From: Pseudomonadota bacterium
Lineage (GTDB): Bacteria > Pseudomonadota > Alphaproteobacteria > Reyranellales > Reyranellaceae
Direction of reading: 5' to 3'
DNA length: 15,519 nt
Assembly: GCA_023416135.1 (NCBI GenBank)
Contig: JAEZIF010000039.1
Span: 1 to 15,519 of the forward strand
A program made the position numbers and the translations under genes. The notes below the pieces were generated by a model. It was given only the letters and a program-made list of their open reading frames with translations. It had not been told where the DNA came from and made no database searches. This document shows, one piece after another, positions 7,801-13,961 of this stretch. Position 1 is the first letter of the stretch. Every line of letters begins with the position of its first letter.

Positions 7801-7861
7801 TAGAGCGTTTTCCATTCGACTGGAACCGCTCGCGGCCCCAGTCGAATGGAAAAGCGCGCTA
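7801..7861. repeat. 61-base palindromic element between rnd and ppx
   Basis: Two perfectly complementary 16-base arms (TTTTCCATTCGACTGG at 7808-7823 and its complement at 7838-7853) enclose a 14-base loop. The loop itself can fold (CCGC, TC, GCGG). Outside the arms, TAG.GCG and CGC.CTA continue the pairing with one mismatch and one bulged base. This is far longer than a usual terminator stem, and each strand has its T-run on the 5' arm rather than after the stem. It resembles dispersed palindromic repeats that I recall starting TAGAGCGTTTTC in alphaproteobacterial genomes. It sits between converging genes and could also block read-through in both directions. Confidence 0.75.
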
Positions 7862-7889
7862 TGTCGCTGCTGACTACACGGGCACATTC

Positions 7890-9392
7890 CTAGCTCGCGA
7901 CGATCACCGGCTCGAGGTCGAACGCCTCGGCGGCGCTCTCCAGCCGGCGCGCCGTCACGTCGCCCAGGCTGCCCTTGGCGGCGGGCGGCACGAGCAGGCG
8001 CAGTTGCCGTTCGGTACGGCGCAGCTGGATCTGCGGCAGGAGGCCCGGCGCGCCGCCGCTCAGATTGTAGGCAAGCCTGAGGCAGGCGCCGAGCCGGCGG
8101 GCGAAGGTCCGGCTCTTGCCGTCGGTGAGGTGCAGCGCCGTGTCGAGCATCGCGGCCTTGGGGTCGCTCTTGTAGCGGTAGGCCAGCGCCATCGCGAGGA
8201 CGGCACGTTCACGATGGTTCATGCCCGGCGCCGGCAGGTGCAGCACGCGGACAAAGGCCTGCTCGGCGCGATAGTCGGGATGGTCGTTCCACGAAATGTC
8301 GCTGAGATGGCAGGCGGCCGTGCGCAGGATGCGGTCGCTGTCGCTTTCGCCCACGAACACCGGGGTCAGCCAGTCGAAGATTTCCGATGGCGCGAGATCG
8401 AAGCGCCGCCAGTCCGCGCCCTGCTCCTCGGCGAAGGCGAACAGCGGATGGCGTGCGCGCTCCGCCTCGCTCAGGCGTGAATAGTAGAAGCCCTCGCGCA
8501 GGCCGAAGGCAGAGAACACGACGTTGCGCGGCTTCAGCGCCGCCAGCAGCCGGTCGAGCGCCAGGCAGGCGAGCGGCAGGGTATCGGTGCGCCGGCGCGA
8601 CACGCCAGGCATCTTCTCCAGCGACTTCGCGCTCTGCACGGCGATCAGACGCGCCACCGCGCGCGCCTCCTCGGCCGGGATATCGTAGTGATGGATGATG
8701 TGCAGCGGATAGCCCGCCTGCTCCATGTGCAGCCGTGCGAATGAGCGCCAGGCGCCGCCCACGGCATAGAATGTCTTGCCGGTCTGCTCGCGCAGCCAGC
8801 GCACGCCCTCGATGGCCTCGGCGACGATCTTCTTGGGGTCGCCCTTGCCCGACGACATCAGGCGCAGGGGTCCGACGGGCAGCGTGCTCGACGCGCCGAG
8901 CCTGCCCTGCCCTACGGCCACCAGCTCGAGGCTGCCGCCGCCCAGGTCGCCCATTACGCCCGAGGCGTCGGGTATGCCGCAGATCACGCCGTAGCCCGAG
9001 AAACGTGCCTCGTCCTGGCCGCTCACGATGTGCGGCTTGATGCCGGGCCGGCTCGCCAGCTCCCGCATGAAGTCGGCGCCGTCGGCGGCATCGCGCACCG
9101 CGGCCGTGGCGAGCAGGTCGAGAGACGTCACCTTCATGTTGCGGGCGAGCGTGGTGAAGCGGTCGATATTGGCCAGCGCCATCTCGACGCCTTCGGGATT
9201 GAGCCGGCCGGTGGCGTCCAGCCCGCGCGCCAGGCCGCACAGCACCTTCTCGTTGAACAACGGCAGCGGCGCGCGGCTCGCGCGCTCGTAGACGACGAGA
9301 CGGATCGAGTTCGAACCGACGTCGATGATGCCGACGCGGCCCTTGCCGAGGGTGCTGTCGGGGCCCGGACCCGCGGTTGCCTCACCGTCCAT
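7890..9392 (-). CDS. ppx: exopolyphosphatase, Ppx/GppA family
   Basis: This 500-residue protein of the ASKHA fold removes terminal phosphates from polyphosphate. Some family members also act on pppGpp. Seen: the phosphate-1 motif GIIDVGSNSIRLVV (Asp24 to Ser29), ATAAVRDA, SGQDEARFSGYGV around the expected catalytic acid, and the phosphate-2 motif GDLGGGSLEL. A helical C-terminal half with 'GMNHRERAVLAMALAYRYKSD' is typical of the HD-like domain of long Ppx proteins. The start is the ATG at 9392, which has AGAGGG 6 bases upstream. An ATG 12 codons earlier has no such site. It lies downstream of ppk1 on the same strand with a 134-base gap, so kinase and phosphatase are probably co-regulated. 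The GppA activity is an alternative that sequence alone cannot exclude. Confidence 0.92.
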   Translation of the reverse strand: MDGEATAGPGPDSTLGKGRVGIIDVGSNSIRLVVYERASRAPLPLFNEKVLCGLARGLDATGRLNPEGVEMALANIDRFTTLARNMKVTSLDLLATAAVRDAADGADFMRELASRPGIKPHIVSGQDEARFSGYGVICGIPDASGVMGDLGGGSLELVAVGQGRLGASSTLPVGPLRLMSSGKGDPKKIVAEAIEGVRWLREQTGKTFYAVGGAWRSFARLHMEQAGYPLHIIHHYDIPAEEARAVARLIAVQSAKSLEKMPGVSRRRTDTLPLACLALDRLLAALKPRNVVFSAFGLREGFYYSRLSEAERARHPLFAFAEEQGADWRRFDLAPSEIFDWLTPVFVGESDSDRILRTAACHLSDISWNDHPDYRAEQAFVRVLHLPAPGMNHRERAVLAMALAYRYKSDPKAAMLDTALHLTDGKSRTFARRLGACLRLAYNLSGGAPGLLPQIQLRRTERQLRLLVPPAAKGSLGDVTARRLESAAEAFDLEPVIVAS

Positions 9393-9398
9393 GCGCGT

Positions 9399-9404
9399 CC
9401 CTCT
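9399..9404 (-). promoter_or_regulatory. ribosome binding site deciding the ppx start
   Basis: AGAGGG on the - strand lies 6 bases before the ATG at 9392. The alternative ATG at 9428 lacks a comparable site. Confidence 0.6.
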
Positions 9405-9415
9405 AACCGAAACCG

Positions 9416-9429
9416 CATGGAATTGCATG
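9416..9429. repeat. 14-base near-palindrome upstream of ppx
   Basis: CATGGAATTGCATG is symmetric except for one base pair (G opposite G). It lies 24 bases upstream of the ppx start. It may be chance or a regulator site. No promoter was recognised near it. Confidence 0.2.
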
Positions 9430-9480
9430 AGCGATTCGGCCGCGACCCGACGCCGCTAGATGGGTGACCATGCCGCAACC

Positions 9481-9515
9481 CCTTTCCTCCCCACCGCGGA
9501 GGGCGAGGGGGAAGG
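9481..9515. repeat. imperfect CT/GA-rich hairpin after ppk1
   Basis: A pyrimidine-rich arm starting CCTTTCCTCCCC and a purine-rich arm ending GAGGGGGAAGG flank a GC-rich loop 12 bases past the ppk1 stop. The stem needs bulges or G-U pairs. It may end or attenuate ppk1 transcription before ppx. Similar CCCTCTCC-type hairpins are common in intergenic DNA of alphaproteobacteria, by recall. Confidence 0.35.
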
Positions 9516-9526
9516 ACAGCAAAACC

Positions 9527-11695
9527 TCAGGAGCTCAGCACCAGTCGCGGCACCGCCCCGCTGAGCTTGAGCGCGCTGCCCCGGCCCGAGAGCGACGGGT
9601 TGGTCATGAAATAATGATGGGCGATGAAAGGTTCCTTGGCGACCGGCGGGCGGCTGTAGGTGCCGTCGGACGCCATGATCCAGCTCTGGCCGTCGTCCTT
9701 GAGGTTGGCGACCATGATCTGGTCGAGCACCTGCTCGTGCACCGTCGGGTTCTCGACCGGGCAGAGCAATTCGACGCGGCGGTCGAGGTTGCGAGGCATC
9801 CAGTCGGCCGACGAGATGAAGACTTTGGCGTCGGGCGACGGCAGCGGCTTGCCGTTGCCGAAGCAGACGATGCGGGCGTGCTCGAGGAAACGACCGATCA
9901 TGCTCTTGACGCGGATGTGCTCGCTCAGGCCCGGCATGCCGGGCCTCAGGCAGCAGATACCGCGCACCACGAGATCGATCTGCACGCCGGCCTTCGACGC
10001 GGCATAGAGCCGGTCGATCAGCTTGCCGTCGACCAGCGAGTTGAGCTTGGCCCAGATCGCCGCCGGGCGGCCGGCCTTGGCGTTGTCGATCTCCGCGTCG
10101 ATCAGGCCGTAAAGGTCGGGCCGGAGGGTCACCGGCGCAAAGGAGATCTTCTCCATCCGCTCGGGCCGGGCGTAGCCGGTCATGTAGTTGAACAGGCGCG
10201 CAGCGTCGCGGCCCATCGCGGGATCGCACGTGAAGAACGACAGGTCGGTATAGATGCGAGCGGTGATCGGGTGATAGTTGCCGGTGCCGAAATGCACGTA
10301 GGTGCGCGTGACCTGTGCCTCGCGCCGCACCACCATCGAGACCTTGGCGTGGGTCTTGAGGTCGATGAAACCGTAGACCACCTGCACGCCGGCGCGCTCG
10401 AGATCGCGTGCCCAGCGGATGTTGGCCTCCTCGTCGAAACGCGCTTTCAGCTCGACCAGCGCCGTCACCGTCTTGCCCGCCTCGGCCGCCGCGATCAGTT
10501 CCTTCACGATCGGCGAATCGTGGCTCGTGCGATAGAGCGTCTGCTTGATCGCCACCACCGCCGGATCGAGTGCCGCCTGGCGCAGGAACTGCACCACGAC
10601 GTCGAAGCTTTCATAGGGATGGTGGACGACGATGTCCTTGGCGCGGATGGCGGCGAAGCAGTCGCCGCCGAAGTCGCGGATGCGCTCGGGAAAGCGCACG
10701 GCGTACGGCTCGAACTTGAGATCGGGCCGGCCGTCGACGATTACCGCCTTCACGTCGCCGATATTGAGCATGCGGTCGAGATGGAAGACGTGGACGGTCT
10801 GCGTCTGGGCCGGGATCTCGAGCTGGTCGAACAGGAAGTCGCGCAGCTCGGCCGGCATCGCCGAGTTGACCGAGATCGAAATCAGGTCGCCGCGGCGGCG
10901 GCGCTTCAGCGCGCTCTCGTAGAGCAGCACGAGGTCTTCAGCTTCCTCGTTGATCTCGACGTCGCTGTCACGGATGACGCGGAACACGGCACGCTCGATC
11001 ACCTCGTAGCCCGGGAACAGGCGCGGAAGGTAGATGTCCACGAGGTCCTCGAGCGACAGGAAGCGGATCGAGGAGCCCGGCAGGCGCACGAAGCGGTCGA
11101 CCTGGGGCGGCAGCGGCAGCAGCGCCATCAGCGGCCGGCGGTCGTCCCTGCGGTGCAGCTTCAGGATCGCCGAGAAGCCGCCGTTGGGGATGAAGGGAAA
11201 CGGATGCGCAGGATCGATCGCGAGCGGAGTGAGGATGGGGAAGACCTGCTCGATGAAGTACTGGTCGAGCCAGGTGCGCTCGCCGTCGGTGAGCTCGGAA
11301 GGATCGAGGACGGTGATGCCGGCCTCGCGCAACTCGTCCTGCAAGGTGGCCCATACTTCCTGCTGGCGCGCCATCAGGGTCGAGGCGCGCGCGCGGATGG
11401 CGGCGAGCTGCTCGGCAGGGGTCATGCCGTCGTCGCTGAGCAGTGTCGAACGGGTCTGCAGCATGTCGACCAGGCCGGCGACCCGCACCATGTAGAATTC
11501 GTCGAGGTTGTCGGCCGAAATCGACAGGAAGCGCACGCGCTCCAGCAGGGGCTGGCGCTGGTTGCTGGCCTCCTCGAGTACCCGCATGTTGAAAGTGAGC
11601 CACGACAGTTCACGATTGATGAAGCGGCGCGGGCTGTCGGGTGTAATCTCGAGACCCGAGGCGACTTCGCTGGCGGTCGTATTGAGGGCGTCCAT
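9527..11695 (-). CDS. ppk1: polyphosphate kinase 1
   Basis: This 722-residue PPK1 reversibly transfers the gamma phosphate of ATP to polyphosphate and is membrane- or degradosome-associated in several bacteria. Seen: the N-terminal domain FINRELSWLTFNMRVLEEA, ADNLDEFYMVR, then the two phospholipase-D-like C-terminal domains. These carry the autophosphorylated His449 (DLKTHAK) and the second His606 (LEHARIVCF). The 157-residue spacing equals that of E. coli His435 and His592. The conserved CLRPGMPGLSE is also present. The length is slightly above E. coli (688). The start at 11695 (MDALNTTASEV) has its nearest Shine-Dalgarno-like GAGGGG 14 bases away. An in-frame ATG at 11731 (MTPSWRGD) is possible but lies inside a palindrome. 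It is divergent from the sixA-like gene and upstream of ppx. Confidence 0.97.
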   Translation of the reverse strand: MDALNTTASEVASGLEITPDSPRRFINRELSWLTFNMRVLEEASNQRQPLLERVRFLSISADNLDEFYMVRVAGLVDMLQTRSTLLSDDGMTPAEQLAAIRARASTLMARQQEVWATLQDELREAGITVLDPSELTDGERTWLDQYFIEQVFPILTPLAIDPAHPFPFIPNGGFSAILKLHRRDDRRPLMALLPLPPQVDRFVRLPGSSIRFLSLEDLVDIYLPRLFPGYEVIERAVFRVIRDSDVEINEEAEDLVLLYESALKRRRRGDLISISVNSAMPAELRDFLFDQLEIPAQTQTVHVFHLDRMLNIGDVKAVIVDGRPDLKFEPYAVRFPERIRDFGGDCFAAIRAKDIVVHHPYESFDVVVQFLRQAALDPAVVAIKQTLYRTSHDSPIVKELIAAAEAGKTVTALVELKARFDEEANIRWARDLERAGVQVVYGFIDLKTHAKVSMVVRREAQVTRTYVHFGTGNYHPITARIYTDLSFFTCDPAMGRDAARLFNYMTGYARPERMEKISFAPVTLRPDLYGLIDAEIDNAKAGRPAAIWAKLNSLVDGKLIDRLYAASKAGVQIDLVVRGICCLRPGMPGLSEHIRVKSMIGRFLEHARIVCFGNGKPLPSPDAKVFISSADWMPRNLDRRVELLCPVENPTVHEQVLDQIMVANLKDDGQSWIMASDGTYSRPPVAKEPFIAHHYFMTNPSLSGRGSALKLSGAVPRLVLSS

Positions 11696-11715
11696 GCAGG
11701 AAACGGTATCCCCTC

Positions 11716-11734
11716 GCCATGACGGTGTCATGGC
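11716..11734. promoter_or_regulatory. perfect 8+3+8 palindrome between ppk1 and sixA
   Basis: GCCATGAC, then GGT, then GTCATGGC: perfect dyad symmetry over 19 bases in an 84-base divergent promoter region. It is a candidate operator, or an RNA hairpin in the ppk1 leader just before the GAGGGG. Half of it (TGTCAT) resembles a Pho-box half, but Pho boxes are direct repeats spaced 11 bases apart and no second copy is seen. Confidence 0.55.
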
Positions 11735-11747
11735 AATTAAGTAAGCT

Positions 11748-11760
11748 CTTGTTCCACAAG
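11748..11760. repeat. small inverted repeat near the sixA start
   Basis: CTTGT, TCC, ACAAG: perfect 5-base arms with a 3-base centre, 20 bases before the sixA ATG. The 3-base centre is the same size as in the larger palindrome 14 bases away. It may be part of the same control region or may be chance. Confidence 0.3.
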
Positions 11761-11779
11761 GATTTTTCCAGATCAACCC

Positions 11780-12304
11780 ATGAAGACCCTGCTTCTCTTG
11801 CGACATGCGAAATCAGCCTGGAGTGACCCCCGGCTGGACGACCATGATCGCCCCCTGAACCGCCGGGGTGAGCGCGTGGCCAAGGCCATCGCCGACCATA
11901 TCGTCCGCCAAGGCCCCCGCCCCGATCTGATCCTGTGCTCCACGGCCATGCGGACGCGCCAGACGCTGGCGCCCCTCTTGACGCGGCTGGATGGCCCCGC
12001 GCCGCCGATCGCGCTGGAGGACGGCTTATACCTCGCCTCGGAGGACGCCCTGCTGGCCCGTCTGCAGGCCGTCGCCGACGAAGTGCCGACGGTCTTGCTG
12101 GTCGGCCACAATGACGGCATCGGCCAGCTCGCAGCCGATCTGGCCGGCGATGGCCCGGCCGACGCCTTGGCTGCGCTGCGGGCCAAGTATCCTACCGGCG
12201 CACTGGCCGTGCTGCGCGCGCCGGACGGCTCCTGGCGCGACCTCGCGCCGGGCGCGGCCAAGCTTCTGGAGTTCGTGCGGCCGCGCGATCTGGCGATCAC
12301 CTGA
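11780..12304 (+). CDS. SixA-type phosphohistidine phosphatase (histidine phosphatase family)
   Basis: This 174-residue single-domain enzyme of the histidine phosphatase superfamily should remove phosphate from phosphohistidine or another small phospho-substrate in the cytosol. The catalytic motif LRHAKS places the nucleophile at His9. The phosphate pocket also has STAMRTRQT (Arg58, Arg60) and VGHND with the second His110. The RHAKS form is typical of the SixA subfamily rather than phosphoglycerate mutases. The length is slightly longer than E. coli SixA (161). There is no good Shine-Dalgarno, since AAGGA at 11758-11762 is 17 bases away. Head-to-head placement with ppk1, whose enzyme works through a phosphohistidine, suggests but does not prove a functional link. 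Its substrate here is unknown. Confidence 0.85.
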   Translation: MKTLLLLRHAKSAWSDPRLDDHDRPLNRRGERVAKAIADHIVRQGPRPDLILCSTAMRTRQTLAPLLTRLDGPAPPIALEDGLYLASEDALLARLQAVADEVPTVLLVGHNDGIGQLAADLAGDGPADALAALRAKYPTGALAVLRAPDGSWRDLAPGAAKLLEFVRPRDLAIT

Positions 12305-12328
12305 CCTTCCGGCCGCCCGGAAGATCAG
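12301..12328. terminator. hairpin between converging sixA and SDR genes
   Basis: Arms CTTCCGG (12306-12312) and CCGGAAG (12317-12323) around CCGC are perfect. CTGA and TCAG extend the stem beyond one mismatch, for 11 paired bases. The sixA stop codon TGA lies in the outer stem. No T-run follows on either strand, so it is a likely bidirectional stop or mRNA-end stabiliser rather than a classic intrinsic terminator. Confidence 0.5.
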
Positions 12329-12337
12329 TCGCGCAGC

Positions 12338-13117
12338 TCAGTACGTCCCCGGATACTGGCCGCCGTCCATCAGCAGGTTCTGGCCGGTGATGTAGCTCGC
12401 ATGCACGCTGCACAGGAAGGCGCAGGTCGCGCCGAACTCCTCCGGCGTGCCGAAGCGGCCGGCCGGATTCATCTTGGCCCCTGCGTTGTACTCCTCCTCA
12501 TAGCTCTTGCCGCTCTTGGCCGCGCGCGCCCGATAGGTTCCGCGCAGGCGGTCGGTGGCGAAGGGTCCCGGCAGCAGGCCGTTGATGGTGACGCCATGGC
12601 GCACCGTGACGCGCGCCACGCCTGCGACGAAGCCGGTGAGGCCCGAACGCGCGCCGTTGCTGAGACCGAGGATGTCGATCGGCGCCTTCACCGAACTCGA
12701 CGTGATGTTCACGATGCGGCCGAAGCCGCGCTTCATCATGCCGTCGACGGACGCCTTGATGAACTCGATGGGCGTCAGCATGTTGGCGTCGATCGCCTTG
12801 ATCCAGTCGTCGCGGTTCCAGTCGCGGAAATCGCCGGGCGGCGGTCCGCCTGCGTTGTTGACGATGATGTCGGGCTCGGGACAGGCGGCCAGCACTTGCT
12901 TGCGGCCGGCGTCGGTCGTGACGTCGACGGCGATCGGCGTCACCTTGACGCCGGTCTTCTGGCGGATCTCCTCCGCCGTTGCCTCGAGCTCGGCCTTGGT
13001 GCGCGCGTTGATCACCAGATCGACGCCTTCCTGCGCCAGCGCCATGGCGCAGCCCTTGCCCAATCCCTTGCTCGCCGCGCAGACGATCGCCTTGCGGCCC
13101 TTGATGCCCATGTCCAT
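12338..13117 (-). CDS. SDR family oxidoreductase with atypical active site
   Basis: This 259-residue protein has the short-chain dehydrogenase fold. The cofactor region is CAASKGLGKG (residues 13-22), where family members usually have TGxxxGxG. NNAG is at 87-90, a Ser cluster ITSSS at 138-142, and GPFATDR and DGGQYPG follow in the C-terminal part. The usual YxxxK is absent: the aligned segment LGLSNGARSGL has Ser153 in the Tyr position and Arg157 in the Lys position. By recall, a group of FabG-like SDRs shares this LSNxxR signature. The chemistry may differ or the protein may be a non-catalytic binder. The start at 13117 is supported by AAGGGAG 7 bases upstream. It follows a small secreted-peptide ORF and hda on the same strand. 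The substrate is unknown. Confidence 0.88.
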   Translation of the reverse strand: MDMGIKGRKAIVCAASKGLGKGCAMALAQEGVDLVINARTKAELEATAEEIRQKTGVKVTPIAVDVTTDAGRKQVLAACPEPDIIVNNAGGPPPGDFRDWNRDDWIKAIDANMLTPIEFIKASVDGMMKRGFGRIVNITSSSVKAPIDILGLSNGARSGLTGFVAGVARVTVRHGVTINGLLPGPFATDRLRGTYRARAAKSGKSYEEEYNAGAKMNPAGRFGTPEEFGATCAFLCSVHASYITGQNLLMDGGQYPGTY

Positions 13118-13124
13118 CGCTTCA

Positions 13125-13131
13125 CTCCCTT
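13125..13131 (-). promoter_or_regulatory. ribosome binding site of the atypical SDR
   Basis: AAGGGAG on the - strand lies 7 bases before the ATG at 13117. It begins 3 bases after the stop codon of the small ORF, so the two could be translationally coupled. Confidence 0.55.
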
Positions 13132-13134
13132 AGT

Positions 13135-13251
13135 TCACGCGAGTCCAAAGCTGCGTTTCGCGAACATCGGCGCACCGCAAGGCGTCCCTTGCTGCGCCGA
13201 GGCACTCGACACCGGCAAGCCGAGCAGCGCCGTCAGCAACATGCCTCTCAT
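13135..13251 (-). CDS. small ORF (38 aa), possible secreted peptide
   Basis: This short ORF reads MRGMLLTALLGLPVSSASAQ and then continues for 18 more residues to TGA. The first 19 residues look like a Sec signal peptide: an early Arg, a Leu-rich core, and an Ala-Ser-Ala cleavage site before Gln20. The mature part would be only 19 residues, with one Cys (residue 25). A very strong Shine-Dalgarno in a run of seven G residues (13259-13265) sits just upstream, with GGGGAG 5 bases from the ATG. It fills the gap between hda and the SDR and its stop is 17 bases before the SDR start. I do not recognise it. It may be a genuine small periplasmic protein, the 5' remnant of a decayed secreted-protein gene, or a leader peptide for the SDR. 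Confidence 0.4.
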   Translation of the reverse strand: MRGMLLTALLGLPVSSASAQQGTPCGAPMFAKRSFGLA

Positions 13252-13274
13252 TCCTGCTCCCCCCCTCGCGCCGC

Positions 13275-13958
13275 TCACGTCGAGGCCGACAGCTCTGCCA
13301 GCACGTCCGCCGCCAGCCGCCGGTCGATCTCGCGGCGCTCGGCCAGCGCGCGCCGATCGAGGGCCGCAACCACGCCGCGCGCCGCGTCGCCCGAACGCTC
13401 CATGTGCGACACCAGATAGTGCACGACGCCGGGCGATGCGTGCAATTGCCGATCGGCGAGCTGCTTCAGGATGATCGAGCCCAGCAGCTCGTCATCGGGC
13501 GCCGCCACGGCCACGGCGGGCGCCGCGCGCAGCCGCGAGGCGAGGTCGGGCAAGGCGATCTGCCAATGCGCCGGCAGCGCCTGTGCGACCACGAGCAGAT
13601 GGCCGCGATGCTCGCGCGCAAGATTGTAGAGATGGAACAGTTCGCGCTCCGGCGCGCGCTGGGCGTCGTCGATCGCGATCGTGGGCGATGCCGCGATCAG
13701 CTCCGACAGGTCGGCGACGCTCTTGCCTTCGAGGTCCCTGCCCTCGATCACCAGGGCGCCGGCGCGCGCCGCCCAGATGCGCGCCAGATGGGTCTTGCCG
13801 CAACCCGGCGGACCGCCCAGCGCCAAGGCGGGCGCCGGCCAGTCCGGCCAGCGATCGATCCAGGCCAGCGCCTCGCGATTGCCGTCGGCTACGACGAAGT
13901 CTTCGCGCGCATAGGTCGGGGGCGGCAGAGCGAGATCGAAAGTAAGCTGACGAGCCAT
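13275..13958 (-). CDS. hdaA: DnaA regulatory inactivator HdaA
   Basis: This 227-residue AAA+ protein is related to DnaA but lacks the C-terminal DNA-binding domain. By family knowledge it binds the DNA-loaded sliding clamp and stimulates ATP hydrolysis by DnaA, preventing over-initiation. Seen: the N-terminal clamp-binding motif QLTFDL (residues 4-9), Walker A GPPGCGKT (49-56), Walker B IAIDD (Asp97, Asp98), an arginine-finger segment LASRLR (139-144), and the sensor-2 region SGDAARG with Arg194. The ATG is three bases after the TGA of the AI-2E gene, so it is probably translated by coupling. It is followed by the small ORF. This AI-2E/hda order is frequent in alphaproteobacteria by recall. 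Confidence 0.93.
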   Translation of the reverse strand: MARQLTFDLALPPPTYAREDFVVADGNREALAWIDRWPDWPAPALALGGPPGCGKTHLARIWAARAGALVIEGRDLEGKSVADLSELIAASPTIAIDDAQRAPERELFHLYNLAREHRGHLLVVAQALPAHWQIALPDLASRLRAAPAVAVAAPDDELLGSIILKQLADRQLHASPGVVHYLVSHMERSGDAARGVVAALDRRALAERREIDRRLAADVLAELSAST

Positions 13959-13961
13959 CGC

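Noticed and set aside
9464..11722. Very long + strand open frame opposite ppk1
   Set aside because: Antisense shadow. Its product is His/Arg/Asp-rich with no fold-like pattern, while the - strand frame encodes an unmistakable PPK1 with both catalytic His residues.
11726..11731. Pho box at the ppk1/sixA region
   Set aside because: Only one TGTCAT half-site. The second direct repeat at an 11-base period is missing on both strands.
11696..11806. ppk1 starts upstream of 11695
   Set aside because: The longest form overlaps the sixA start. The ATG at 11731 has no ribosome site and lies in a palindrome, so it is kept only as an alternative.
13130..13369. 79-codon - strand frame overlapping the end of hda
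   Set aside because: Arg/Trp-rich shadow of hda in another frame. The 38-codon frame in the same gap has a better signal sequence and ribosome site.
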